64,000 nucleotides of DNA from Wuchereria bancrofti (taxonomy: Eukaryota > Nematoda > Chromadorea > Rhabditida > Onchocercidae). Shown piece after piece: positions 51,152 to 61,889 of the stretch. The stretch covers positions 13,879,088 through 13,943,087 of the forward strand of contig SSBO01000012.1 in NCBI GenBank assembly GCA_005281725.1, read 5' to 3'. The notes beneath the pieces were generated by a model, which worked only from the letters and a program-made list of their open reading frames with translations, had not been told where the DNA came from and searched no databases. Both the position numbers and the translations under genes were made by a program. How positions within the stretch are numbered: position 1 is the first letter of the stretch; every line of letters starts with the position of its first letter.

Positions 51152-54100
51152 TTTTTCTTTCATTGCCGTCGTTGGTTGATATATAAACTACTGCTGAATA
51201 AGCAATAGCTGAGGCGTCTGTAAACACGTGCATTGTAAAACCGTCGTTTGTGTCCATAGTTTTTCGGGGAATGTTTTTGATAAATTGTGGCCATTCTTCA
51301 ATAAAGGATTGCCACTTTGCTACATCTTCCTTTTCTAACGGCTTGTCCTACGAATATTTTTTTTTCCAGAGATTTTGAAGAAATAATTTCAATTTGATGT
51401 TTATTGGTACAGTTAGTCACAGGGATCGTATTGAAACGTTATAAATTGTAGAACGTTTGTTTTAGTTATTTCCTTTTCTTTCCAGGATTTGAGCTCTAGT
51501 ATGATCGTATCGTTGTGGTAATCCCAAGGAATACCAAGAATTTCAATCTTTTCGTTTTTAAACTTGTCGTCTTTAGTACATAAGCGTTGAACTCTTCATT
51601 ATTGGATAAGAATCCTCGAATATTCATAGCTGCTTCACTAAATACTTGTTTCACTTCTTGGTATTTCTTCAAGGCTTCTTGTGTTGTGGCTGATGATATC
51701 AAAACGTTGTCTACGTATAAGTTCTTAATTTCTTTAGTTATATCACTCTTGTTGATTTCTAAATGATGATTCAGAGTCGCGGAAAGTAGAAATGGTGATG
51801 ATATTATTCCAAAAGGGACTCTCTTGAATCGGTAGCACTTGATGTTGTTGATTTCCTTTGGGTTTTCTATATTGTGTAGCCAAAAAAAATCTCGTGCAAT
51901 TTCTATAGCCGGTTTTAATTCCAGCTGTAAAAAAGCCTTTTCTGCGTCTGCTACAATGACGTTTTCCATCACCCGAAATCTTAGCAATACTCCGCAAAGA
52001 TCGGGAAGTGTGGATGATTCACGGTATAATACTTCGTTTAAACTTTTGTCATTTTTCAAATGGGCCGAAGCGTCGTAAACCACCCTGAGCTTTGTTGTTT
52101 CTTGGTTAATTGTAAGAATCTCATGATGTGGAAGATGATGTATTATACCTTCTTGATCCATCTCTGGGGTAACTTCTTCGATCACTATCACACGCTAATT
52201 GTTCTCGAATAGTGTTATCGTAGCTTTGAAGTAACTTTGGTTCGTCTCGTAGTCTTGTTATAAGTAACTTAAGTCTTCCTAAACATAACCCATAATGACT
52301 TTTAAGATTTATCTTTGTTTCTCTCCACGGCAAACTAACTTGATATCGCCCATTATGTTTACTGATGCTTCTTTTGAATTGAGACAATGCTTTGTCCCTT
52401 ACTTCTGGCTCTTCTTTCACACCAATAAGTTCTAAATTCCAAAACTGATCGACATCTGGTACAATGCGACTTATAGTTGTGCAAACAATTGCCGTTTCCA
52501 CTTGCGTTATATTTGAATTTGCTTTGTTAATTTGACCATAACCTGCCACTATTGGTCCTACTTTCGCCTCCATTAAGTAAAAATTTATTCGTTTGGCTTT
52601 GCTTGGTTCTATGAAATTGAAAAAGTAGTTAGCTCCAATAAGTAAGTCCGGTTTTTTCCATTTATCATAGAGTTCATTTAGTTGTTCGAGATTCTGTTCA
52701 GAAAGATCCGCTACTTGCAAGTCGTTGGTAAGATAGTCAACTGCATTGACTTCCATCTGAATCGTTTCCTCGTGGGTTAATCTGATTCCGACTACCGTCT
52801 TCATCCTTTGAAAATTTATGAGTTTTTCCTTTCCAAATCCGGCTATATTGAGATTTTCACTTTTTCCTTTAATTCGTAATTGGTTTGCTAAATTTTGCGA
52901 CATGAATGACAATTGTGATATTATGTCGAAAAATACAAGTACTTTAGCTTTGATTCCTGGTTTTCGTGGATTTATTACTATTACTTCTCTTCTTTGATCC
53001 ATATTTGTAACTGCCGTTGATTTGTTTTGTTGTGATTGATCTCTTCTTTGGAAAAAATGTAGCACAAGGCGGAAATTGATTTTGTTTACAGTGGAAACAA
53101 CTCTTTTGATTTACCTTACAGTTTCTTGTGTCATGTTCCACCTTTAAACAAATTTCTACATGCTTTTAGAGCACTTAATCTTGCGAGTCGTCCTTCCAAA
53201 GTTGTATATTTTCGGCATTCGTCGTCCCAGTGTAGGTCTAGTTCCTTTTGTTTGTATACTTCGTCGAGTACCCATTGAGGTAACTTTTCTTCAATAGCCA
53301 GCTCGATACTCGTTTGTTCTACGTTTTCACCTAAGTTTGCCAGCTGCCGAAGGATTCTTTCGATTGTCTCTATTGTTGTTCTCAAATCACGATCATTATG
53401 TCTGAATGATCGTAATTTGTGATGCAACGCTCGTTTAATTATGGAAGGACTTCCAAATCTTTCAATGAGAATGTTTCGAATCGTCTCATAGTTTTCTGGT
53501 GTTGTTTCGTATCCCAATGCTGTTCCTCTTAAACAGGAGAGAAGATATGTCAGTTTCTATACGTCTGCCAAATTCTGTTGATGTACTGCTACTTCAAACC
53601 CACTCCAGAATTCTCTCCATTGCTTCGGATTCCCATCAAAATTTTTAAGAGCAAGACGTGGCAATTTAACAGTTAGTTGGCGTCTTACTTCCGTTGATCC
53701 TTGCTCTTGTTGACTCGATATTCTATCTGTTTCAGAATTATTTCGCGACGTTTGTTCCATTGATTGTTGTAAACACTGCATCGTTGCTTGAATATCTTCA
53801 ATATGTAGCTTAAGTGATATTAATGTTTCCCAGCCATCTTCAATTAATTTCAGAATTCCCTTATCGTCTTCAACCATTCTCGCATACCGTTGATTTTCTT
53901 CTTCTCGTTGGGTACCTTTTGCAGGGATTCCAGCCATTTTTCATTAATTCTTTCGAGCGTCGTTATTTGCTCTCTATTCTTTGTTGCTTCTTTTTAAGTT
54001 TTCTTTCTTGTTCTTTACATTGCTCGTATTGGTTTTCCACCGGTAGACTAAGGTCCGGCTGGATAGCTTTCAATTGTTTAATCTCATTGAGCGCCTTTGT

Positions 54101-54207
54101 TAATTTAACTTTCGTGGGGTTGGCGCTTATTGCTATGCTCGCTGACATTTTTCTTTCTTTTCTTGCCTTCCTTTTAAAAACTCGGTTACTCCCGGCTCGT
54201 GGCACCA
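51152..54207 (-). pseudogene. BEL/Pao gag-pol, decayed copy A
   Basis: Read on the minus strand: primer-binding candidate (54207-54190), gag from ATG 54148, amber stop at 53559-53557, second gag half to 53131, a zinc-knuckle-like HDTRNC region in a shifted frame (53141-52944), protease/linker (to 52121), reverse transcriptase (52191-51496) and the start of RNase H (FTDASAIAYSAVVY, near 51220-51170). At least four frame breaks occur, including one shared with copy B (after QQRIESK) and one near 52195. RT shows VVYDASAHLKND, PFGIISSPFLL and LYVDN. BEL/Pao elements are retroviral-like LTR retrotransposons; this copy cannot encode a whole polyprotein. It stops at the N at 51151, without integrase. 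Confidence 0.85.
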
Positions 54208-54214
54208 ACAAATT

Positions 54215-54847
54215 TGATGAATTCATAAGTACTCAACGCTTTTTCTTGAAAAACGACTTATGTAATGAAAGTAATTGTGTTTAAAACGAAATTTAATTCA
54301 CATTAAGAAAAGATATTTTGTTAAAATCATTGAGAATAGTTTTTTTTTAAAAAAAAGAAGAACTCTCAAATATATTAATACTTCTATTGAAGAAAGTAAT
54401 AATAACATGATTATTCATTTTAATTATACCTTAATATAATATGATATGTTATCACTGTCGTCATTGCTGCACTTAGCACTTTGCTATTTCTTCTTCATGC
54501 TTAAAAATAATCAATACTTCCCAATTTTTTTTCCTTTATAATTTTAAAATGACTTCAAATTATGAATTTAGTATTTGCATTTTTAAAAAATTCCACTATT
54601 CACTTGTTTTATCTTTATCATTTACAGTATTACTTAATTTTGATTAAAATCCTATTATCATTTATTGAAATCAAAAGAATGAGGAAAAGAAAGGAGCAAA
54701 AAATTAGAGAAATAAATGATAATAGGATTTTAATCAAAATTAAGTAATACTGTAAATGATAAAGATAAAACAAGTGAATAGTGGAATTTTTTAAAAATGC
54801 AAATACTAAATTCATAATTTGAAGTCATTTTAAAATTATAAAGGAAA
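54215..54847 (-). repeat. Repeat R1, partial copy upstream of copy A
   Basis: Same sequence as the end of R1 at 50100-50775, reversed, abutting the primer-binding candidate of copy A. It runs into a foldback palindrome and the N gap. Confidence 0.75.
54530..54847. repeat. 137-bp perfect foldback palindrome beside the N gap
   Basis: 54530-54666 and 54711-54847 are reverse complements over 137 bases with a 44-base loop. The other R1 copies read straight through this point, so the second arm is a turn-back of the first. It ends exactly where the Ns start. Confidence 0.85.
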
Positions 54848-55036
54848 NNNNNNNNNNNNNNNNNNNNNNNNNNNNNNNNNNNNNNNNNNNNNNNNNNNNN
54901 NNNNNNNNNNNNNNNNNNNNNNNNNNNNNNNNNNNNNNNNNNNNNNNNNNNNNNNNNNNNNNNNNNNNNNNNNNNNNNNNNNNNNNNNNNNNNNNNNNNN
55001 NNNNNNNNNNNNNNNNNNNNNNNNNNNNNNNNNNNN
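54848..55036. other. Assembly gap (189 Ns)
   Basis: Unknown sequence. One further N at 55040. Confidence 1.
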
Positions 55037-55084
55037 GAGNGCAACCAGATAATAAAAATGCAATTTAACGATGTGGATATTTGA

Positions 55085-55213
55085 CCTCAACAAAGAGCCA
55101 TTTTAAGCGGTATAGCAGGGGCAATTTCTCTTTATGGATGTTACAACGGATCGACGAATTGGGGGACAGTGGTCTTAGGACAGCTACAGGACGACGCGTG
55201 CACAGGATTTTAA
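55085..55213 (+). pseudogene. Open 42-codon tail ending next to an LTR
   Basis: A frame from CCT at 55085 to TAA at 55211-55213 contains LSGIAGAISLYGCYNGSTNW and ends GQLQDDACTGF. It stops one base before the TG that opens the LTR below, as the 3' end of a retrotransposon ORF would. No family match from memory; it could also be chance. Confidence 0.3.
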
Positions 55214-55214
55214 C

Positions 55215-55787
55215 TGATAAACGGATAACCCTTTGTTACAAACGATGTAGCTGGAAAGCGAGGAGAAGCAGCCAAGAATCTCTTTGTTCATAAATTAACC
55301 TCGCTTTACACACATTACATTGTATAAAATACATGACAATTAAATGCATGTAATAGGCTATTGTAACAAGATATCTATGCTTAAACAAATCTCCTTTCTT
55401 CTCAATTTCACATTTTTTGATCTTCAGTCTCAATTAACTCCAACACCAGCTCTTAATTGCAGTTAATCATTTTTTACAATTGTACATTTATAGTGTGGTT
55501 GCGGTTTCAGCTCTCTGGTAATGTTTAGCGTTTTATAACTGTGTAGCATCCGTGCGATATGTATAATGCGCTATTATGATGTTGATTTGTTTTATGCTAA
55601 ATAAAGGTTTAATTACCCAAGTTTGAGGTGCGGAAAACAATCAGTTCGGCCAGTTCTACTGAGAGTACAACGAGAACAACGAGAATAGACGTAAGAATAA
55701 ATTAAAGTAGGAAACAATTAAATAAACAGATATTCGTCCCTTAAAGAAAAAGGAGGGAATATCATAACAACCTTATTTTTTCCTACA
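55215..55787 (+). mobile_element. BEL/Pao LTR candidate (copy C), 573 bp
   Basis: Starts TGATAAACGG and ends TTTTTCCTACA, with AATAAAGG at about 55600 and a likely transcript leader (CAGTTCGGCCAGTTCTACTG). Seven bases after its CA end comes the primer-binding candidate at 55795. The sequence is unlike R1, although copies A and B have R1 in the same position. Confidence 0.55.
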
Positions 55788-55794
55788 AATTTGT

Positions 55795-55812
55795 TGGTGC
55801 CACGAGCCGGGA
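55795..55812 (+). other. Candidate primer-binding site (copy C)
   Basis: TGGTGCCACGAGCCGGGA would pair with a tRNA 3' end carrying CCA. The same 18 bases occur at 50783-50800 (plus) and 54190-54207 (minus). I cannot name the tRNA. Confidence 0.55.
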
Positions 55813-55853
55813 GCAACCGAAATTTTAAAAAGAAAGCAAGAAAAGAAAGAAAA

Positions 55854-58800
55854 ATGTCAGCAAGCATAGCAATAAGCGCCAACCCCACGAAAGTTAAATT
55901 AACAAAGGCGCTCAATGAAATTAAACAGTTGAAAGTTATCCAGCCGGACGTTAGTCTACCGGTGGAAAACCAATACGAGCAATGTAAAGAACAAGAAAGA
56001 AAACTTAAAGAGAAGCAACAAAGAATAGAGAAGCAAATAACGACGCTCGAAAGAATTAATGAAAAATGGCTGGAATCCCTGCAAAAGGTACCAGCTACTC
56101 AACGAGATGAAGAAAATCAACGGTATGCGAGAATGGTTGAAGACGATAAGGGAATTCTGAAATTAATTGAAGATGGCTGGGAAACATTAATATCACTTAA
56201 GCTACATATTGAAGATATTCAAGCAACGATGCAGTGTTTACAACAATCAATGGAACGAACGTCGCGAAATAATTCTGAAACAGATAGAATATCGAGTCAA
56301 CAAGAGCAAGGATCAACGGAAGTAAGACGCCAACTAACTGTTAAATTGCCACGTCTTGCTCTTAAAAATTTTGATGGGAATCCGAAGCAATGGAGAGAAT
56401 TCTGGAGTGGGTTTGAAGTAGCAGTACATCAACAGAATTTGGCAGACGTATAGAAACTGACATATCTTCTCTCCTGTTTAAGAGGAACAGCATTGGGATA
56501 CGAAACAACACCAGAAAACTATGAGACGATTCGAAACATTCTCATTGAAAGATTTGGAAGTCCTTCCATAATTAAACGAGCGTTGCATCACAAATTACGA
56601 TCATTCAGACATAATGATCGTGATTTGAGAACAACAATAGAGACAATCGAAAGAATCCTTCGGCAGCTGGCAAACTTAGGTGAAAACGTAGAACAAACGA
56701 GTATCGAGCTGGCTATTGAAGAAAAGTTACCTCAATGGGTACTCGACGAAGTATACAAACAAAAGGAACTAGACCTACACTGGGACGACGAATGCCGAAA
56801 ATATACAACTTTGGAAGGACGACTCGCAAGATTAAGTGCTCTAAAAGCATGTAGAAATTTGTTTAAAGGTGGAACATGACACAAGAAACTGTAAGGTAAA
56901 TCAAAAGAGTTGTTTCCACTGTAAACAAAATCAATTTCCGCCTTGTGCTACATTTTTTCCAAAGAAGAGATCAATCACAACAAAACAAATCAACGGCAGT
57001 TACAAATATGGATCAAAGAAGAGAAGTAATAGTAATAAATCCACGAAAACCAGGAATCAAAGCTAAAGTACTTGTATTTTTCGACATAATATCACAATTG
57101 TCATTCATGTCGCAAAATTTAGCAAACCAATTACGAATTAAAGGAAAAAGTGAAAATCTCAATATAGCCGGATTTGGAAAGGAAAAACCCATAAATTTTC
57201 AAACGATGAAGACGGTAGTCGGAATCAGATTAACCAACGAGGAAACGATTCAGATGGAAGTCGATGCAGTTGACTATCTTACCAACGACTTGCAAGTAGC
57301 GGATCTTTCTGAACAGAATCTCGATCAACTAAATGAACTCTACGGTAAATGGAAAAAACCGGACTTACTTATTGGAGCTAACTACTTTTTCAATTTCATA
57401 GAACCAAGCAAAGCCAAACGAATAAATTCGGGATTTTACTTAGTGGAGACGAAAGTAGGACCAATAGTGGCAGGTTATGGTCAAATTAACAAAGCAAATT
57501 CAAATATAACGCAAGTGGAAACGGCAATTGTTTGCACAACTATAAGTCGCAATGTACCAGATGTCGATCAGTTTTGGAAATTAGAACTTATTGGTGTGAA
57601 AGAAGAGCCAGAAGTAACGGACGACGATAAAGCATTATCCCAATTCAAAAGAAGCATCAGTAAACATAAAGGGCGATATCAAGTTAGTTGGCCGTGGAGA
57701 GAAACAAAGATAAATCTTAAAAGTCATTATGGGTTATGTTTAGGAAGACTCAAGTCACTTATAACAAGACTGCGAGACGAACCAGNGTTACTTCAAAGCT
57801 ACGATAACACTATTCGAGAACAATTAGCGTGTGATATGATCGAAGAAGTTACCCCCGAGATGAATCAGGAGGGTATAATACATTATCTTCCACATCATGA
57901 GGTTCTTACAATTAACCAAGAAACAACAAAGCTCAGGGTGGTTTACGACGCTTCGGCCCATTTGAAAAATGACAGAAGTTTAAACGAAGTATTATACCGT
58001 GGATCATCCACACTTCCCGATCTTTGCGGAGTATTGCTAAGATTTCGGATAATGAAAAACGTAATTGTAGCAGACGTAGAAAAGGCTTTTTTACAGTTGG
58101 AATTAAAACCGGCTGATAGAAATTGCACGAGATTTTTATGGCTGCACAACATAGAAAACCCAATGGAAATTAACAACGTCAAGTGCTACCGATTCAAGAG
58201 AGTCCCTTTTGGAATAATATCATCACCATTTCTACTTTCCGCGACTCTGAATCATCATTTAGAAATCAACGAGAGTGATATAGCTAAAGAAATTAAGAAC
58301 TTATACGTAGACAACGTTTTGATATCATCAGCCACAACAGAAGAAGCTTTGAAGAAATACCAAGAAGTGAAACAAATATTTAGTGAAGCAGCTATGAATA
58401 TTCGAGGATTCTTATCCAATAACAAAGAGTTCAACGCTTATGTACCGAGAGACGACAAGTTTAAAAATGAAAAGATTAAAATTCTTGGTATTCCTTGGGA
58501 TTACCACAACGATACAATCACGCTAGAGCTCAAAGCCTGGAAAGAAAAGGAAATAACTAAAAGAAACGTTCTACAATTTATAGCGTCTCAATACGACCCC
58601 CTGGGACTAATTGTACCAATAAACATCAAATTGAAATTATTTCTTCAAAATCTCTGGAAAAAGAAGTATTCGTGGGACAAGCCATTAGAAAAAGAAGATG
58701 TAGCAAAGTGGCAATCCCTTATTGAAGAATGGCCACAATTTATCAAGAACATTCCCCGAAAAACCATGGACACAAACGACGGGTTTAAAATGCACGTGTT

Positions 58801-59011
58801 TACTGACGCCTCAGCTATTGCTTATTCGGCAGTAGTTTATATATCAACCAACGACGGCAATGAAAGAAAAACATCGTTGATATTTTCAAAGGTAAGACTC
58901 GCTCCAATAAAAGTTATTACGATACCGCGACTTGAATTGATGGGTTCTTTAATTGGAGTAAGAGGTAAGTTGAATGGTTTGGCCTTCCAACGTATACAAG
59001 TTCTACAATAG
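55854..59011 (+). pseudogene. BEL/Pao gag-pol, better preserved copy C
   Basis: Gag runs from 55854 to an amber at 56451-56453, continues in the same frame (KLTYLLSCLRG, ENYETIRNILIERFG) to a TGA at 56877, shifts frame for HDTRNCKVNQKSCFHC (56869-57066), then shifts again into one long frame to 59011. That frame carries protease-like FDIISQLSF and LLIGANYFFNF, RT motifs VVYDASAHLKND, ADVEKAFLQLEL, PFGIISSPFLL and LYVDN, the BEL-type SQYDPLGLIVP, and RNase H FTDASAIAYSAVVY. The protease triad (usually D-S/T-G) reads DII and the RT YxDD box reads YVDN, so both active sites look damaged. After about 58965 the frame runs into inverted integrase sequence. One N at 57786. Confidence 0.88.
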
Positions 59012-59211
59012 GAGATAATCCGCTTTACAGCAGCTCTCCCCTTTGGTATCCAGAATCTACGTCTCAATTCAGACAAAGTGTGGGAGATTCCTGCGTGATA
59101 CAAGTCTTCATGTTGTTGCAAGGTAATTAGATCAGTAATGCAATCGTGATTCGGCAAGTATATAGGATATTTGCTTTCGTCGTTTAATTCCGATTCTCCT
59201 AGACGACTATT
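58955..59211 (-). pseudogene. BEL/Pao integrase zinc-binding fragment, inverted
   Basis: On the minus strand: RLGESELNDESKYPIYLP, then HEDLYHAGISHTLSELRRRF, then WIPKGRAAVKRIISYC and CIRWKAKPFNLP. This is the HHCC zinc-binding start of a BEL/Pao integrase. It faces the pol frame of copy C and meets it at about 58960, so the element is rearranged. It ends at the N at 59212. Confidence 0.85.
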
Positions 59212-59212
59212 N

Positions 59213-60152
59213 CTTTAGAAAGTAAAGCGTTGGCCGTGCAGTGTTTACTAAAGATTGATCGGGTAGATCTGGCTGCGAAAGAAATTAAAAAGATGCAAGA
59301 AATAGATGAAGATGCTACTATAACTCAGCTTGCCCTTGCTTGGGTCAATATCGCGCTTGTTAGTTTCTGTTGAATTGTGAAAATTCTAATGGTGCTCAGC
59401 CATTAATTTTCATACTGCATATGAAAGCTAATGTGAAAAAAAATTATCGGAATCTGCATCAGACAGCTTTCCGAGAGATAGGAGAGATGAAATGAATAAG
59501 TACGATATTCTGAAAATTATGTTTTATCGTTCATCAAGCATCTAGGATATACTTTCCAGGGGAAAGACAAATTGAAAGATGTATTTTATGCTTATCAAGA
59601 GATGATAGATAAATATGGCGCAACAGCACTTTTACTAGTTGCTCAGTCATCAAGCCTGATTCAACAACAAAAATATGAGGAAGCGGAAAAATTACTTTTA
59701 GTTAGTTTAAATTTGATTTCATAAAAAAAGCAGAGCTGCTATAATGAATCATGCTTAGTCATACATAAATAGAGTACGTCTTCGCACCTTCTGCATCGAT
59801 AACTTTTTAGACGACTTATTAGCTCCTACTGAAAGGACTTTTGCCAAGGAATATTGGGATACGTGTAAACAAATTTTTCCAGGAGGCACTGCAAAGAGAT
59901 GCTAACAATGCAGAGGCTGTCATAAATTTGGTTGTTGTCAGCCAGTATCTCGGAAAAGCACCAGAAGTAAGCAGTCTTGTTGAAATATGTTTATCTATAA
60001 TAGATCCCCGGGATAGAACGTAAATTGTATTTCAGGTTACGAATCGGTATATCAATCAGCTAAAGGAAGGCTTTCCAAATCATCAGTGGACTCTTGACTA
60101 TATTGTTCGTGAGAAAGCTTTTGAGCGAGTTGCATTAGAAGAGGAGATTTGA
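59213..60152 (+). pseudogene. Epsilon-COP second copy, 3' part only
   Basis: Matches 29903-30842 at a constant offset of 29310, beginning inside exon 4 directly after an N. Exons 59213-59358, 59560-59700, 59883-59966 and 60036-60152 are preserved and open. I found one base difference in about 900. The first three exons and the promoter are absent, so as assembled it cannot be a complete gene. Confidence 0.9.
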
Positions 60153-61889
60153 ATTTCTTTATCCACTTATTTTTCCTGTGATCAGTTAATAATTTATTCA
60201 CATTACGAAGTTGCAAAGATAAATCTCTTAGCAACAGTTATTATGTGAGTATTTCAATCGAGTGGCCAGAATATCTACGGCAGATGCTGCGCTTTACTTG
60301 TGTGTTGGATCGAGCTGTGGCTGAGCAGAGCGTGTTTTTCGAGACCCCATCCAGTTTAATCTCATTTTCACAAGTATTAGAGCACGAAAGTAATGCATAA
60401 GTCCGTTAACCCTCGTATTCATTCCCTTCATTATACAAAATGCAGTTATTGCTAAATAAAAAAGTTCGGGTAGGAAACACTGGGGAATTTGAGTAATGCG
60501 GAAGCAGGAAGTACTGCAATAAAAAAATACAAAGTGAAAGGTCAGAAAACTAGATTGGGGAGCATCATATACACAAAGTTAATACGTGGAGAGGTGATAT
60601 CGCTCTATAAATCAAATAGAAAAGAACCTTAAAAATGTTGCTAGTAGGAAACTCGAAATTGTATGCTAAATTGGAGGACCCGTACCGGCGCCAGATGCGA
60701 CACTATGGGAGATGTAGTGTTTTAGTTTGTTCAGTGTAATTGAATGATGTATGTTCAGAGAACAGCGAGACCTCTTAAAGGTCCGAAAATTCTCAAAATT
60801 TTTTTAATAGTTACAAAAGAATGATCTACCTTATTGCGATGTATTGACAGGAGGATAATTTCCATGCTTATTTGATCTTTTTCTTAACCCGCCTTAGTTT
60901 TTGGGGATTTTCAGTCTTCAAATTCCGAAAGAAATATAGTGATAAAGAACTTTTTGAAGGCAGATTACAGCAAAAACTAAACATTATGGATGTAATGGAA
61001 GAGATGGAAAAGTCTTTGTTGACACATACCAGTAAGCACATCTCGCAATGTGAACAACAAACATCACTTTCAGTTGGAGTAAACTGGACAGCAGAAAGTA
61101 AATAACGGTTTAAAATAAGCACAGGAGTAGCAACCATCAACAGTAGTAATTCGTAGCAGAAGTATTAATATTAATGATTGAGCTAAAAACATATTCACGG
61201 TCATAAAACTATAAAAAAGCGCTTACAGAGAAAGCGACACCTCAACAATTCCATCAATTCATGCAATAATTAAAAGTGGAATGACCCGAACTCCACTTAT
61301 AGATAACAACAGCATATGGTTCCGAGATAAACATGTAAACCGAACTAGATAAAAACAGCGAAATTTATAGCATAAGATTTTTCCTGCTTAATGATAACGC
61401 GCATAAAGTGCTATTAAGGACCAAATATGTTAAATCCAGAAATTCAAGTATTGAGCACTTCAATTTATAAAATGAAAAAATATGCACAACATAACATTTT
61501 AAGCCAACTGAACAAGCAATGTTAACAACTTGGAGCTTTGTCTTAGAACCTTACTAGATAAACATGGGTCACTTCATGAAATACTATCGTAACTCGATTT
61601 GTTAGCACCAACCTGACCTAGAAGTACCGGGACGGTTTGGTATATGATACATTTTGAACAATGCTCAAAGAGATAAATACAGAAAAGTATTATCCAGTTA
61701 ACAGCACCAACCTAAGACAACATCAAATTACGACAAAAAAAAATCCCTTATTTTACCATACCAAACAAAACCGACCTACAACCCAGTTTATTTATTTCGA
61801 AATAATAATAAATGATCTAAGCTCGTTCAATTCCACAGCAAAAAAAAAAAAAAAAAAAAAACAGTGTTATCCCATCTTAATGAGCCTCA
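60153..61889. other. Second-copy interval between epsilon-COP and TOCA
   Basis: Counterpart of 30843-32572. It holds the same open frame after the epsilon-COP stop, a KLYAKLEDPYRRQMRHYG-coding stretch at about 60647-60727, and the intact exon-like frame at 60908-61105. Confidence 0.5.
60908..61105 (+). CDS. Possible terminal exon of an unidentified gene
   Basis: A GGGATTTTCAG acceptor ends just before the first codons FKFRKKYSDKELFEGRLQQK; the frame continues NIMDVMEEMEKSLLTH and ends WTAESK and TAA, about 65 residues, charged and probably helical. I do not recognise it. In the first copy (31640-31830) the acceptor AG is changed, a base is lost in the GGCAGATTACAG stretch, and a stop appears near the end. 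Upstream exons would lie between 60153 and 60900, where two further open stretches occur, but I could not join them in phase. A chance frame is possible. Confidence 0.35.
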   Translation, partial: FSVFKFRKKYSDKELFEGRLQQKLNIMDVMEEMEKSLLTHTSKHISQCEQQTSLSVGVNWTAESK

